Source: Adiantum capillus-veneris
Lineage: Eukaryota > Streptophyta > Polypodiopsida > Polypodiales > Pteridaceae
Direction of reading: 5' to 3'
NCBI GenBank assembly: GCA_014529385.2
Contig: CM043967.1
Location: 6,587,001-6,651,000 of the forward strand
Length of the DNA stretch: 64,000 nt
Position numbers and translations under genes: made by a program. The notes beneath the pieces are model-generated. The model was given only the letters and a program-made list of their open reading frames with translations. It was not told where the DNA came from and made no database searches. This document shows, piece by piece, positions 45,542 to 56,150 of the stretch (positions within the stretch are counted from its first letter, which is position 1; each line of letters opens with the position of its first letter).

Positions 45542-46624
45542 ATTCAAACAAGAAATTTCACAACATAACCGATGTTTTTTGCACTTTAACTCTTTTTTCG
45601 TAAGTTTTTCGAATGGTCTTTCTCTTTCTTCTCCTCTCTTCAACCGGTTGATTTGGCTTTTCAACCAACTCAAGGCTACGTTGAGGCACACTTTTCTCTA
45701 ACACTCCATGGAAACAAAGCTTTTCAATTTTGAATGAAAGTGACCTTTCAGCAAAGCAAAGCAAAATTGAAATGAAAGCATAGCCTAAGCACTAATGTTA
45801 AACTTTGAACGAAAAGGACCTTTTGAAATTTAGTCTTTAGTTTTAACACGAATGAATGAATGTTCATATCTCACCTCACATAAGAAAATGCCTTTGAATG
45901 AAAACGCCCACACAAATCAAAGCATTGAGTGAGCTTTTCAAAAGTAAAAGCTTTCAACATTGTTTAAATTCACAATTTCACAGGGTGCACTTTTCTACCT
46001 GCAGGGTGTACTTTCTACCCACACAGTGAATCCCAATTTTTTGATTGAAGAAAACGTTTAGAAGAAGGCTTTTGAGTCTTGAGGCATGTGCAAAAGAAAA
46101 GACTTGTTACGTTACCTACTTATGTGTTCAAAAAAAAAAGGAATTAAGAAACCTCTGAAGTTTGCGTTGAGGTGTGTGCAGACAAAAAGAAACGAGACAA
46201 AATAATTTACATGTTGAATTGAAACATGCCTTCAAACTTATGTGTTCAAGACAAAGGATTGAAGAAACCATTTCGTGAGGTTTGTGCAGGAGAAAAGAAA
46301 TAAACAAACAGCGATTTCTTACCTTAAGCTTGTAAGAGGGCTTGAGTTACAAAGCTAGAGCATGCTCCACACGCTCTTCCTCCAAATCCTTAAACTTCAT
46401 GATTCACCACTCCCATACGGAGTCTCGCCACAGTTCTCTTCGATAAGGTTTCACACATTTAGGTGCCCTCCCTTATCCCTCTCTACGTTTAACTTTTGGC
46501 TATCGTTCCCACCAAAAACCTTATGCTCATCGCCATACTTGGCAAAAAAATGGTCAAAATTTACCAAAATATAGCCAAAATTTATAAAAATATATCCAAA
46601 TTTTGCCAAATTTACGAAATTTCG
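45540..46624 (-). other. 5' region of hAT
   Basis: AT-rich, no gene seen. Near the right end it contains short repeats of CCAAAATTTA/CCAAATTTTGCC type (46,550-46,620), possible subterminal transposase-binding repeats. Confidence 0.4.
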
Positions 46625-46649
46625 CCAAAAAAAAAACACTATTAACGAA
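46625..46649. repeat. Right terminal inverted repeat and target duplication of hAT
   Basis: CC, A10, CACTA is the inverted partner of the left end, followed by TTAACGAA. The first base of each terminus differs (C versus T), as does the first base of the target duplication. Confidence 0.8.
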
Positions 46650-47844
46650 GATGAGTCTATCATTTGCAAAACCACTCAAGTCAAAAGAGCCAAACCGACC
46701 CTAGAAGTAGACAACATTCATTCAATCATGTCTACACCTATCCAATGCACTCTCACTTTGAGGGAACTGTTGAAACTCAGGCCATACTTATGGAATGATT
46801 TATAGAAAACCCTAGAAAAGGTGGGGATAACGGGGTTAATCTCTAAGAATATGGGAACCTCGAAAAATGAAACAGAATACAAAGAGATTCGATTAGTTCC
46901 TATGAACAAGGTTGGAGAATAGTATGAAGGGGAAGAAGGAAACACTACCCTCCCAATGAAATATAATGACATTGAAACCATGGCAATACTGGATAGTGGA
47001 GCTGGCATAGCCATAGCCACTAAAGCAGTATGGGAATCCTGGGGACAGTTAGTCATTAGACAAACGTGAATGAAATTGCAGTTGGCTGATGGACACATTG
47101 AAAGACCACTAAGGCTACTAGAAAAAGTGATAGTCAACTCATGTGGAATTGAATATCAACACACTTTTGCCATAGTAGACTTTGGAAAAAAACTCAACTA
47201 TGAAATCATATTGGGAAGACCTTTTCATGCGACAGGTACAACTTATCCAAGATTGGGGAAACGACTATCCGTACTTAAAGCGGGTGGGATCTATAACAAG
47301 AGTCAATCTAAAGGACCACACCTATAGAGACGTCTTGAAAACACCCATTCAAGAGTTTGATTCAGTCTCTTAGGTTGAAACTGAACTTCCATCATGGCTA
47401 AACAAAGACACTTCTATTTGGATGTGCGGAGCTTCAGAAAATGGAAGCTTAAGAGGAGAGGAATGTATCCTAGAAAGAGATTGTACAGACGAAGCATACA
47501 TACCTGAACCCTTCCCAAAGAATTTATTTGAACCATTCGAGTGGACTCAAATCTTAGCGACAATGGATGTATGTGTGAATACGTCTATGCCTACTCAATT
47601 TTGCAATGAGGATGGCTACAACATAATTCCCATCCAGATGATGTCAGACCTTAACATTGAGACAAACAAGGATGAGGAAACAAAGGACTTGATGAAAGCT
47701 CAACAAGTCTTTTCTGCCCTCTATTACGATGCAACTGATGAGTTGGATGAAGACTCAGCTACCTCTGAAGATTTAGGATCTAAAAAAGAACAAAATCAAG
47801 AAGACAAAAATGGTATAGAAGAAAGAGGGACACTAAAATTGTGA
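46650..47844 (+). pseudogene. Protease region of the outer Ty3 element
   Basis: After the hAT target duplication the polyprotein resumes. MAILDSGAGIAIATKAVW (from 46,980) carries the D-S-G retropepsin triplet. LQLADGHIERPLRLLEKVIV and YEIILGRPFHATG (47,205-47,240) are the following strand and the ILGRPF motif. Stops occur in frame, including TGA at 47,067. From 47,373 an acidic linker follows with no domain. The same protease region, more damaged, is on - at 55,641-56,150. Confidence 0.75.
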
Positions 47845-49006
47845 AAGCACCACCTATGCCATCAGTCTCCAGTAAAACACAATTCCTGATACAGATAGAT
47901 ACTAAAGATTGTGTCAAGGACAAAATAACTGGCAGATATCCTTTGAACGAAAACTCAAAAATGTCTCAGACATCGAGAAAAACAAGGAAGGGTACTCAAG
48001 AAGAACATCATAATAAAAAAGCACTTATGACCAGAGTCGAGCGGAAAAAGAAATATCAAGAGTTGAAAAAAGCTCTAAAGGAGATATACACCACAGAGAT
48101 GGAAACCACGGAAGAGGATGGGAAGGATGTAATGCATGTTCCATCCCATTACAAAAAGTATACTCTCCAAGATTGGAAAATCATAATTGAACAACCTGTT
48201 AGGGAACTACGGGAACAAGGCGAGTCTTACGAAGGACCTGAAAACGCTAAAAGGGTAGACTTGGTTGAACCAAGAGAAGAGCCTAGGCCGGCCTACATTA
48301 CAAATGACCTAACAGAAGAAGAAGAAAAGATTTTGTTACGTTTGCTAAAGGAATATCGAGATATCTTTGCTTGGTCTTACAAAGATCTCAAGGGAGTTGA
48401 TCCAAAAATCTGCCAACATATCATACCCATGAGAGATGATGCAAAACCAAGTAGACAGAGACCGTACACTTATAACGAAACATTTGCCGGAAAGATCAAA
48501 GAAGAAATTGAAAAACTAAAGGAAGCTGAATTCATTTATGAAATTGAACACATTGATTGGGTGTCCCCAATTGTGGTAGTACCTAAGAAGAATGGGAAAT
48601 TACAAGTGTGCGTGTTAATCTCAAAAAAGGGAATGCAGCTACCATTAGAGACAACTTTCCTCTTCCGATAACTGAGCACATTTTAGAACGAGTGGCAAGA
48701 AAAGAAGCTTACAGCTTCTTAGATGGCTTTTCAGGATACAATCAACTTTTGTTTGATCCAAAAGATCAACACAAAACTGCTTTTGCAACAAAATGGGGTA
48801 TATTTTCCTATCAGGTTATGCCGTTTGGGTTAACGAATGCTCCAGCCACATTTCAGAGATTGATGAGCCATGCTTTCAAAGAGTATCTTTGGAAAATTTT
48901 GGAAGTATACATGGATGATTTATGGGTACATTCGTCATCCAGTCTGATCATTTTGAACACCTCAAAAAGGTATTTGAGAAATGTAGACTTTACAGGATTT
49001 GCTTAA
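47841..49006 (+). pseudogene. Reverse transcriptase of the outer Ty3 element
   Basis: Two frames joined by a frameshift near 48,610. Motifs in order: EAEFIYEIEHIDWVSPIVVV, AATIRDNFPLPITEHILERV, YSFLDGFSGYNQL, TAFATKWGIFSYQVMPFGLT, ATFQRLMSHAF and VYMDDLWVHS (catalytic YMDD, near 48,906). A second frameshift follows near 48,930. The enzyme would copy the element RNA into DNA, but the frameshifts preclude a full protein. Confidence 0.88.
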
Positions 49007-49584
49007 ATCCGGAAAAGTGCACATTCATGGAAAGACAAGGGAAAATTCTTGGACATATAGTGTCTAAAAATGGCATAGCTACCAATATTGAAAAGATTCA
49101 TGTCATTGCTGATTTGCCTAGACCAACAACAGTCAAAGGGGTACAAGCCTTCATGGGACATTGTGGATATTACCGACGGTTCATCTACATGTATGCTATA
49201 ATTGCAAAACCCATGTATAGCTTGATTACACACTTTGAATGGACCGAGGCATCTGAAGAATCCTTCATGAAGCTTAAGCAAGCTCTCACATCAACTCCAA
49301 TATTGAAAGCACCCAATTGGGATAAGGTATTCCACGTACATGTAGATGCTTCCAACTTTGCTATTGGTTGTATACTAGCCGAACCAGGAGATGGGAAAAT
49401 TGAATTTTCTATTTCTTATGCTAGCCGACAATTGAATACGGCAGAAAAGAATTACACCACCACTGAAAGAGAAGGACTAGGAATGATCTATGCCGTTAAA
49501 AATTATAGACATTACCTATTGGCCAACAAGTTTGTGTTCTTTGTGGACCACCAAGCCTTGTTATATTTGGTCAACAAGCCATGA
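48922..49584 (+). pseudogene. RT thumb and RNase H of the outer Ty3 element
   Basis: RICLNPEKCTFMERQGKILG is the RT thumb, and GVQAFMGHCGYYRRFI the connection. FHVHVDASNFAIGCILAE, SRQLNTAEKNYTTTEREGL, MIYAVKNYRHYL and FVDHQALLYLVNKP are RNase H, with the Asp and Glu residues present. A TGA at 49,582 ends this stretch, but the frame continues into the next feature. Confidence 0.85.
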
Positions 49585-49599
49585 AGCACAGGAAGAATA

Positions 49600-50178
49600 G
49601 TGAGATGGTTCATCATTCTTCTCCAATTTGATTTTACTGTGGTTGTTAAAAAAGGCACTACACATCAACGAGCAGATCATTTGTCCAGGGTTGTTTCAGG
49701 GGAATCACCTAAAGGGGTAGATGATGATCTACCAGATGCCTATTTGTTCTTCGTGGAAATGATACCTAAATGGGTGGAAAAAATCGTGTCATTAATGACA
49801 ATAGCTCAAGTGGATTCACCACTTCCTATCACAGTTGAATTAATCGAGCAATCGGCTACGTATCAATTACTAGCTAGGAGGCTATATAAAAGAAATCGGG
49901 ATGGAATATTTCTTTTATGCATTAATACTAAAGAAAGAGATCAATACTTAAGTCAAGCACATGTTACCATAGTAGGACTTCACTTTGCGGAAGACCAAAC
50001 TATGCGACGAATCTTAAGACTTGGAGTATTTTGGCCGACCATGAGGAGAGATGTTCGATCTTTTGTAAGAGATTTCCCTCAATGTCAGGAACAACAACCC
50101 ATTCCTCATGTAACATTGTTTCAAATGTCACGTGCTCCTAAATGGAGTAACTATCTGGTTACTTACTTATCGAGCTGA
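49600..50178 (+). pseudogene. RNase H tail and first H2C2-type module
   Basis: RMVRWFIILLQFDF-type sequence and HQRADHLSRV close RNase H. A Ty3 integrase-like zinc module follows: QAHVTIVGLHFAEDQTMRRIL, LGVFWPTMRRDVRSFV and DFPQCQ, with both His but only one Cys of the C-x-x-C pair. It ends at TGA 50,176 in the same frame as the next module. Confidence 0.7.
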
Positions 50179-50193
50179 ACACTTTCGGAGGAT

Positions 50194-50493
50194 ATGAGTA
50201 AACGCCGTCAAAGAGCAATTGAAATGGAATCAAGAGAGTATTATCTTATTGGGAACCAATTGTACCTGAGAGGTAAGGATCAACATTTGCGTCTTTGTGC
50301 AAATGAAAACGAGTATATTCCGATTATAGAACAAGCACATGCTGGATTAGTTGGAGGTCACTTTTCTAGTGAGACCACCGCAAGAGCAGTCTTGATGGGG
50401 CAGGCATATGGTGGCCAACACTTTTTGCAGATGCCAAAGAATATGTTCGAAGGTGTGATGCTTGTCAACGAGAAAAAATGCCAACACGGGTAG
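50194..50493 (+). pseudogene. Second H2C2-type integrase zinc module
   Basis: REYYLIGNQLYLRGKDQHLRL then QAHAGLVGGHFSSETTARAVL. After a frame change near 50,440, RRCDACQREKMPTR supplies an intact C-x-x-C. This is the expected zinc-binding domain of integrase. Its divergence from the first module shows the doubling is old. Confidence 0.7.
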
Positions 50494-51440
50494 ACAGTAT
50501 GTCCTTAAGACCAATGATGGGGGCTAGAGCCTTCGCAAAATGGGGTATAGATTTTGTTGGACCGATACAGCCGCCTGCTTATAGAAATCAAGCTCAATAT
50601 ATCATTGTAGCTACAGACTATTTGACCAAATGGGCCGAGGCTAAAGTGACTCAAAGGAATGATGCCAGAACCACTGTTGCATTCTTATATGAGTGTGTAT
50701 TCGTAAGGTATGGACTGCCAATAAAGATTGTCAGTGATCGGGGAACTTATTTCCTCAACGAGGTAATAGAGTATTTAGTTAATGAGTTTATGGTTATCCA
50801 TAACAAATCAGCTCCCTATCACCCACAAGAAAATGGACAAGCTGAGAATACATATCAAATTCTTAGCTCGGTACTGACCAAAGTGGTTAGTTCAGGAAGG
50901 ATCGACTGGGAATTGAATCTCCATGCAGCTCTATGGGCTTATCGAGTTTCATTCAAAACAGCTTTAAATGCTACACACTTTAACCTTGTTTATGGTCTTG
51001 ATGCCATACTGCCAATAGAATTTCTATTGCCACCTTAAGGGTAGCACAGACTCTTGAGTGGACTGGACATGAATTGTCATAAAGACTTGAAGATTTGGAA
51101 AAGCTAGATGAGAAAAGGCTAGCTGTTGTAGCTCATATCTATGCACAAAAGAGGAAACAAAAACAGTTTTTTGATTCCCACTTAGTCACCAAAATTTTCA
51201 AGAAAGGAACTTAGTTCTAGTCTATTCCCTTAAGAAACACATTCCCAAGTTTAAGAAAAAGAGAAATGGAACATTTATCATTGAATATGTATCTCCAAGT
51301 GGAGCAGTAAAATTGTCAACCATAGATGGTGAACCAATGGCTAACTAGATTAGTGGATGTCGAATGCATGCAGCCAAACAAAGGAAGATGAAGCGACAAC
51401 AGGTTATTGATGAAGCCCAAGAGGAAGCTAGACTTTGAGT
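50478..51440 (+). pseudogene. Integrase core and tail of the outer Ty3 element
   Basis: WGIDFVGPIQPPAYRNQAQY, ATDYLTKWAEAKVTQ, IVSDRGTYFLNEVIEY and APYHPQENGQAENTYQ carry the D-D-E catalytic triad. The frame stops at 51,036. The C-terminal tail (RKQKQFFDSHLVT, HIPKFKKKRNGTFIIEYVSP) continues through stops and frameshifts to about 51,440. Integrase would insert the DNA copy into the genome. Confidence 0.85.
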
Positions 51441-52241
51441 ACTCAAGCATAAAGCTGCTCTCAGGAATCAACAGATACTGATTCCCATCAACACTTTGGA
51501 AATAGATGAGTGACAATGGGAATTAACTAAAGATGCAGTTTCAACAAATGACCACTGGTTAGATGGAATAGATCTCTGCATCAAAGTACAGCTCAACAAT
51601 CATAGAACCAATGCTTTGGTAGACACAGGAGCTAGAGTGAATGCAGTCAGTTATTCCACATACAAGAAACCAAATAGTTAAGCTTTGACCGCAGGAATAA
51701 GGACGATCAAAGGATGTAACAAGAACCCAACTCCAACATTGGGAGTAGTCAACTTGAACGTGGTAGTACATGGATGCTCATGTCCGCATCAGTATGTATG
51801 CTTGCCAGATGAACACGTGAATGAGACGATGATTCTTGGCATTCCTTGGATGCGTACATACAAAGCAGTACCAGATTGGGATACAAATCAGCTAAAGCTA
51901 TCACTTAAGGGAGGGAAACTCATTGTTCCTCTTGCACGAAGCAAAGAGGAATGGAAAAGATACAATCAGAATCCCAATCCACGAAGTAAAACTTCTCCAT
52001 CCCCTCAAAAAACAACTGCTACAAGTAGCATGCAAGGAGTCAGGAAAATTTGGATACCAAAAGCACAACTTGTGGATAAACCAAATCAAATTTGGGTGCC
52101 TAAAATTTCACCAAAGAAACAGAAGACCGTTTCAAGGATTCAAGCACAGAGTCGACCATCTATGAAGAAGGAACCTAACATGAAAAAGGTTTGGAAGAAA
52201 ATAGAGCACTTATCTTCTCCACACAACGTGAAACCAATCTA
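51441..52241 (+). pseudogene. Second retropepsin-like domain after integrase
   Basis: In the frame of 51,685, read through TGA 51,511 and TAA 51,679, NALVDTGARVNAVSYSTYKK has a canonical D-T-G triplet. TLGVVNLNVVVHGC and ETMILGIPWMRTYKAVPDW give the following strand and the ILG-x-PW motif. It then becomes Lys/Pro/Ser-rich (PRSKTSPSPQKTT) and ends at TAA 52,239. It stands downstream of integrase, while the usual protease lies before RT. It could be captured from another element or be a lineage-specific accessory domain. Confidence 0.65.
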
Positions 52242-52664
52242 AACAGACTCTCAAGAACCATGCACCAAGCAGACCGAGCTACCAATGGTGGCGAGAAAAA
52301 GCTCGACAACCATCCAAAATGCTCCCCACAGCTTAAGCAATTAGCGTGCTTAAACACCATGATGGTACTATCAAACAGAGATCACAAAAGCTACAAGATT
52401 TTCTCTTTAGAAGACATCAACAACAAACCTCGACATCGGAAACCCTTGAGTTGCTTACTCAAGACCCAACTCTTGCACAGCATGTTGAGTTGAATTGCAT
52501 TAATCTTCATATCATGGTAGAGCCAATCATGGCTATGCATCGACACAATTGTTCAACCCATGCACACAAGTTGTCCCGGAGAACGCCATCGAGGAGGGGT
52601 GGAAGGATATTACTAGATACTAAGTAATTAAGGGCAATGTTTGAAGAGGGAGGAAAAAAGTTTC
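52242..52664 (+). other. 3' end of the outer Ty3 element with polypurine tract
   Basis: No clear gene. GAAGAGGGAGGAAAAAAG at 52,643-52,660 is a polypurine tract expected before a 3' LTR. Confidence 0.5.
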
Positions 52665-53488
52665 ATGTTAACGTGTGATTTTTTGCAAAACTACCTAATA
52701 ATGCCCTTATAATTCATCAACAAGGGAAAATTCACTGATAATATCTTTCCGATGAGTGTAAATAATGTATATACTATCAGAAAATCATAAAAAATAGTCC
52801 TTTTTTGTGTATTTTCATCATTTTTGTTGAAAAGGAGGCTTAAAAAATGGAGAAATCCAACAAAAAACAATAGGTTGTGTTTTTCAAAGTATTTTCTTAA
52901 TTACTGGATTTTCACCTTGCTTTTTTAGCGCATTTCTCTATTTTCTTTGATTTTTCAAATAAAAAGGTCAAAAAATTAATAATAAATAGCCGAAAAGCTC
53001 AAATGGAAAAATGGAAGACACGATGGTGAGATCAGAAAGACAAGGCAGACAAGCACAAAAATTTCAACGAAACCAAAAGATGGAAGTGGGAAGCCTAAAT
53101 TAGGCGGCCAGACCTACTTCTGCAAAACTTTTGCAGAATGAGCTACAGGAATCTGATTTGGGAAATTTTTGAGCCTAACATAGATTTCACGGCCAAATAG
53201 GACTAACGGGGGAATCTGGGGAAATTTGGTTTGGGAAGTTGGTATAGATATCCAGCTTAGGCTAAAACCACCTCATTTCCACTTGGAGCTTTGTAGACAG
53301 AGCATTTCGGCTTCTTTCGCGCGTCATTTCCGGAGCCCACAGTTGACCTTTTGCAGTGCCGTCTCACACGAGACATGAGGGGTAAGTTCCTTACTAATCA
53401 ATGATCCATTTTGTACGGCCGGTAGCTAGTCTAAAGCCCTGGATTACTTTTAGACCATAACTATTTTGGAATCTCATAATTCAATTGC
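52665..53488 (+). repeat. Putative 3' LTR of the outer Ty3 element, truncated
   Basis: Follows the purine tract, starting TGTTAACGTG. A donor-like GAGGGGTAAGTTCC at 53,376-53,389 parallels the donor in the putative 5' LTR, but the two sequences do not align by eye. The copia fragment begins at about 53,489 and probably cuts it. Confidence 0.35.
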
Positions 53489-55300
53489 GTACTAGGTGAA
53501 CGATTTATGATGTGCACTACTACTAAGACGGCTTCTGCCCAAAATCCTTGTGTGAAATTTGCCATAGAAAGCATGGTTGTGACTCTTTCCTAGATCGTAC
53601 AATTCATGTACTTCATAAACTCCATTTTGCACTGGTGTGTATGGTGCATTAAAATGCCTTTTAATCCCCCTTTTAGCACAAAAATTTTCAAACTTCTTGG
53701 AGACATACTCTTTGCCATTGTCAGTCCGCAAACTCTTGAGTTTCTTGCCAGACTGACTCTCAACGAGTGCCAAGAATTTCTAGAACATAGAAAGAACTTG
53801 ATCCTTATGTTTCAAAGGATATACCCACGCCTTTCAAGTAGACTCATCTATGAATGTCACAAAATAGTTGCCCCCCCCAACAGAATTGGTTGACATAGGA
53901 CCACAAATATCACTATGTACTAAATCTATAGGTTCAGCTCGCTTTTGACCCAATGGTAAGTGGATGGACCTAGTCTGTTTTCCATACAGTGTTCACAAAC
54001 AAGAAAGTCAGCATACGACAAGATAGATAAGTAGCCAAAATGAGTCGGAGTTCTCATTCCTTTTTGGCTAATATGGCCTAGGCGGCAATGCCACAACTCA
54101 GTAGACGGAAACTCGACTATAGATATGTAATCATGACCAACATTTGACACATGCACATGGATACAAGGTACCATGCTTGTAACCTCTGAGTACAACAAGA
54201 TTACCTTTGCGTATTATCATGAACTATTGCCAAATGTGGTGTTGTAGCCCAAATCATCAAGATGATCAATAGAAAACAAGCTCTTAGTCAACTTGGTCAC
54301 ATGTTTGACCTTACATAAAGTAAAGTACGTGCATTTCTTAGATGCAATTTTGAAAATTTTGACACCCTCAATGTCTAGTACATAAGCGTCACCAAGTCTC
54401 ACTTTGCCACAAGAGTGAGAATAAGTAGAGAACCACTCTCTATGTGGTGTCACATGGAAACTTGCACCAAAATATACTATCCAATTCTGTGCATACTACA
54501 CATCTTCTGTAACAAGAGCCTTGATGTAGATCTGCTGTGAAGACCAATACATCAAAGGTAAGTGGCATAACAACCACAGGAAGAGTCTCTACAATAGGAG
54601 CATTTGAGAGATTTCCTACGAATCTCCTTGGTAAACAGGCTCCCAAGAACGTCGTTGTACACTAGACCAGTACTAGGTGATGAGTTGCTAATTGCAGTAT
54701 AAAACATATCCCAAGACAAGGGTAAACTGCATAACAAGAAGATACATTTGATTTCCTCATTGAAGACCAAATCGTGAGTGGTCAACTGAGTGAAAATGAT
54801 ATTGAGCTCATTAATGTGAGTAGAAATAGTGCCCTCTTACTATATACAAGGATCGAATAGCTTCTTCAATGATTTCCTCATTGAAGACCAAATCGTGAGT
54901 AGTCAACTGAGTGAAAATGATATTGAGCTCATTAATGTGAGTAGAAATAGTGCCCTCTTACTTCATACAAGGATCGAATAGCTTCTTCATCAAGAAAACC
55001 TTATTAGTGGCACTTTTGTTCTTATAACTTGAACACTATTTATCCCATACATCTCTAGCAATCCTTTCTCCAACTATAGTAAAGTACACAATTCAACCAA
55101 ATGCAAACGGAGGGTAGATTTGGCCTTAGCATCAAGTCTCTTTCACTCAACATCCGTATATTCACCCTCTGGGCGCTCCATGATAGGATCCAACTGGCAT
55201 TTTTGTATGAGAACATCTTGAATCTGCTCTTTCCAATAGCAAAATTTGTCCCATCAAATGTTCGAGTATTGTAAATATCCTTCACACCGCTATATGACAT
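53489..55300 (-). pseudogene. Truncated Ty1/copia gag-protease-integrase fragment
   Basis: Order on -: gag start (MSYSGVKDIYNTRTFDGTNF at 55,300), gag body (LLCSLPLSWDMFYTAISNSS), protease-like region (VTPHREWFSTYSHSCGKVRLGDAYV type, 54,453-54,217), GAG-pre-integrase (ELWHCRLGHISQKGM, about 54,100) and integrase core (LRTDNGKEYVSKKFENFCAK, APYTPVQNGVYE, 53,773-53,600). The fragment ends inside integrase, so RT and RNase H are missing. Several frameshifts. Gene order with integrase before RT identifies copia. Confidence 0.85.
54750..54991 (-). repeat. 121-bp tandem duplication inside copia gag
   Basis: GATTTCCTCATTGAAGACC begins both copies, at 54,750 and 54,871. They differ at only a few bases (for example GTGGTCAAC versus GTAGTCAAC). 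It disrupts the gag frame. Confidence 0.9.
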
Positions 55301-55406
55301 GGCTGCAAGCTAGGAATAATATGGCGATAAACACTGGTAATTCTGGGAAAAATTTGGCAGAAAAGTTGAAGGTGTTGCGAAAGCGTGTGTGAGTGCAAGT
55401 GCGAGA

Positions 55407-55494
<88 letters not shown>

Positions 55495-55640
55495 ACTCTT
55501 GGGTGGAGCACACAACAACGTTATCCTATTGCAGCTCCTTATTCTCTTTTGTATTAAAGAATAAGTGTATATGTGGTTAAGTTAGTAGATGGGTTAGTAG
55601 TAAGTGGGATGTCTGGCCATTTACCTGAATCCCAACAGTC
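55301..55640 (-). other. Copia leader with (GA)n
   Basis: A GA run at 55,411-55,492 dominates. No LTR or primer site is evident. The junction with the next Ty3 fragment lies near 55,600-55,640. Confidence 0.6.
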
Positions 55641-56150
55641 CGTAGTGATAGTAGAGTCTTCTATTGTAACTATGGTCCTTAGCGTTTACCTTGGATATGA
55701 ATCCCTTATGCCGTAAATAAAGTCTTGAACCATTTTGAGTTGACACATAAAGGGTCTCCCCAAAATAACTTCAAAATTGTTGCCTTCCCAAAATCTACTA
55801 CCACAAAGGTGTGTTTGTAATCTATCCCGCATGAGGATACTATCACTTGTTCCAACATTCCCAAGGGTCTTTCTACATACCCGTCGGCTAATTAATATTT
55901 AATGCACAATTTCCGGAGAGCTGACCTTCCCCATTTCTCCCAAATAGCTATTCCAGCCTCACTATCAAGTATTGCAATGGTGGTCACTCTTTGTATTGTA
56001 GGGGTAAGATGGTGTTTTCTTCCTCCCTTTGCAAGATTCTCCTACCTTATTCACTGGGATAGGTTCCGCTTTTCTTTTCTCAAGATGATTTGTTTTCTTG
56101 ATTTCTTCCCCGAGATCATAACTTGGTTTGATTTTTAGATTGTGCACCTT
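55641..56150 (-). pseudogene. Protease remnant of a second Ty3 copy
   Basis: On -, AILDSEAGIAI replaces the D-S-G triplet of the relative at 46,980. Counterparts of ADGHIERPL and of VDFGK follow. EPIPVNKVGES matches RLVPMNKVGE of the outer Ty3. The Gly-to-Glu change and several frame breaks show it is inactive. Confidence 0.6.

Larger units (their letters stand above)
32026..46641 (-). mobile_element. hAT-superfamily DNA transposon carrying a nested Tat retrotransposon
   Basis: Left end CAGTG followed by ten T and GG (32,026-32,042). Right end CC, ten A and CACTA (46,625-46,641), whose reverse complement is TAGTG, ten T, GG. These are hAT-like terminal inverted repeats. Flanking 8-bp target duplications are ATAACGAA (32,018-32,025) and TTAACGAA (46,642-46,649), equal at 7 of 8 positions. 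The transposase gene lies on -. Without the nested Tat element the transposon is about 5.4 kb. It interrupts the outer Ty3 between gag and protease. Confidence 0.85.
26002..53488 (+). mobile_element. Outer Ty3-type LTR retrotransposon, decayed and interrupted
   Basis: Order on +: putative LTR, primer binding site, repeat-rich leader, gag (28,829-31,956), hAT insertion (32,026-46,641), protease, RT, RNase H, integrase (46,642-51,440), a second protease-like domain (to 52,241), purine tract (52,643-52,660) and a putative 3' LTR to the copia fragment. The gag and pol parts belong together because the hAT target duplication joins them. Many stops and frameshifts show it is old. Both end positions are inferred. 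Confidence 0.65.

Noticed and set aside
45421-45691. Protein-coding frames around the (CT)n run
   Set aside because: Open only because of the dinucleotide repeat.
55282-55580. Frames of Ser-Leu or Glu-Arg repeats
   Set aside because: Microsatellite translation in the copia leader.
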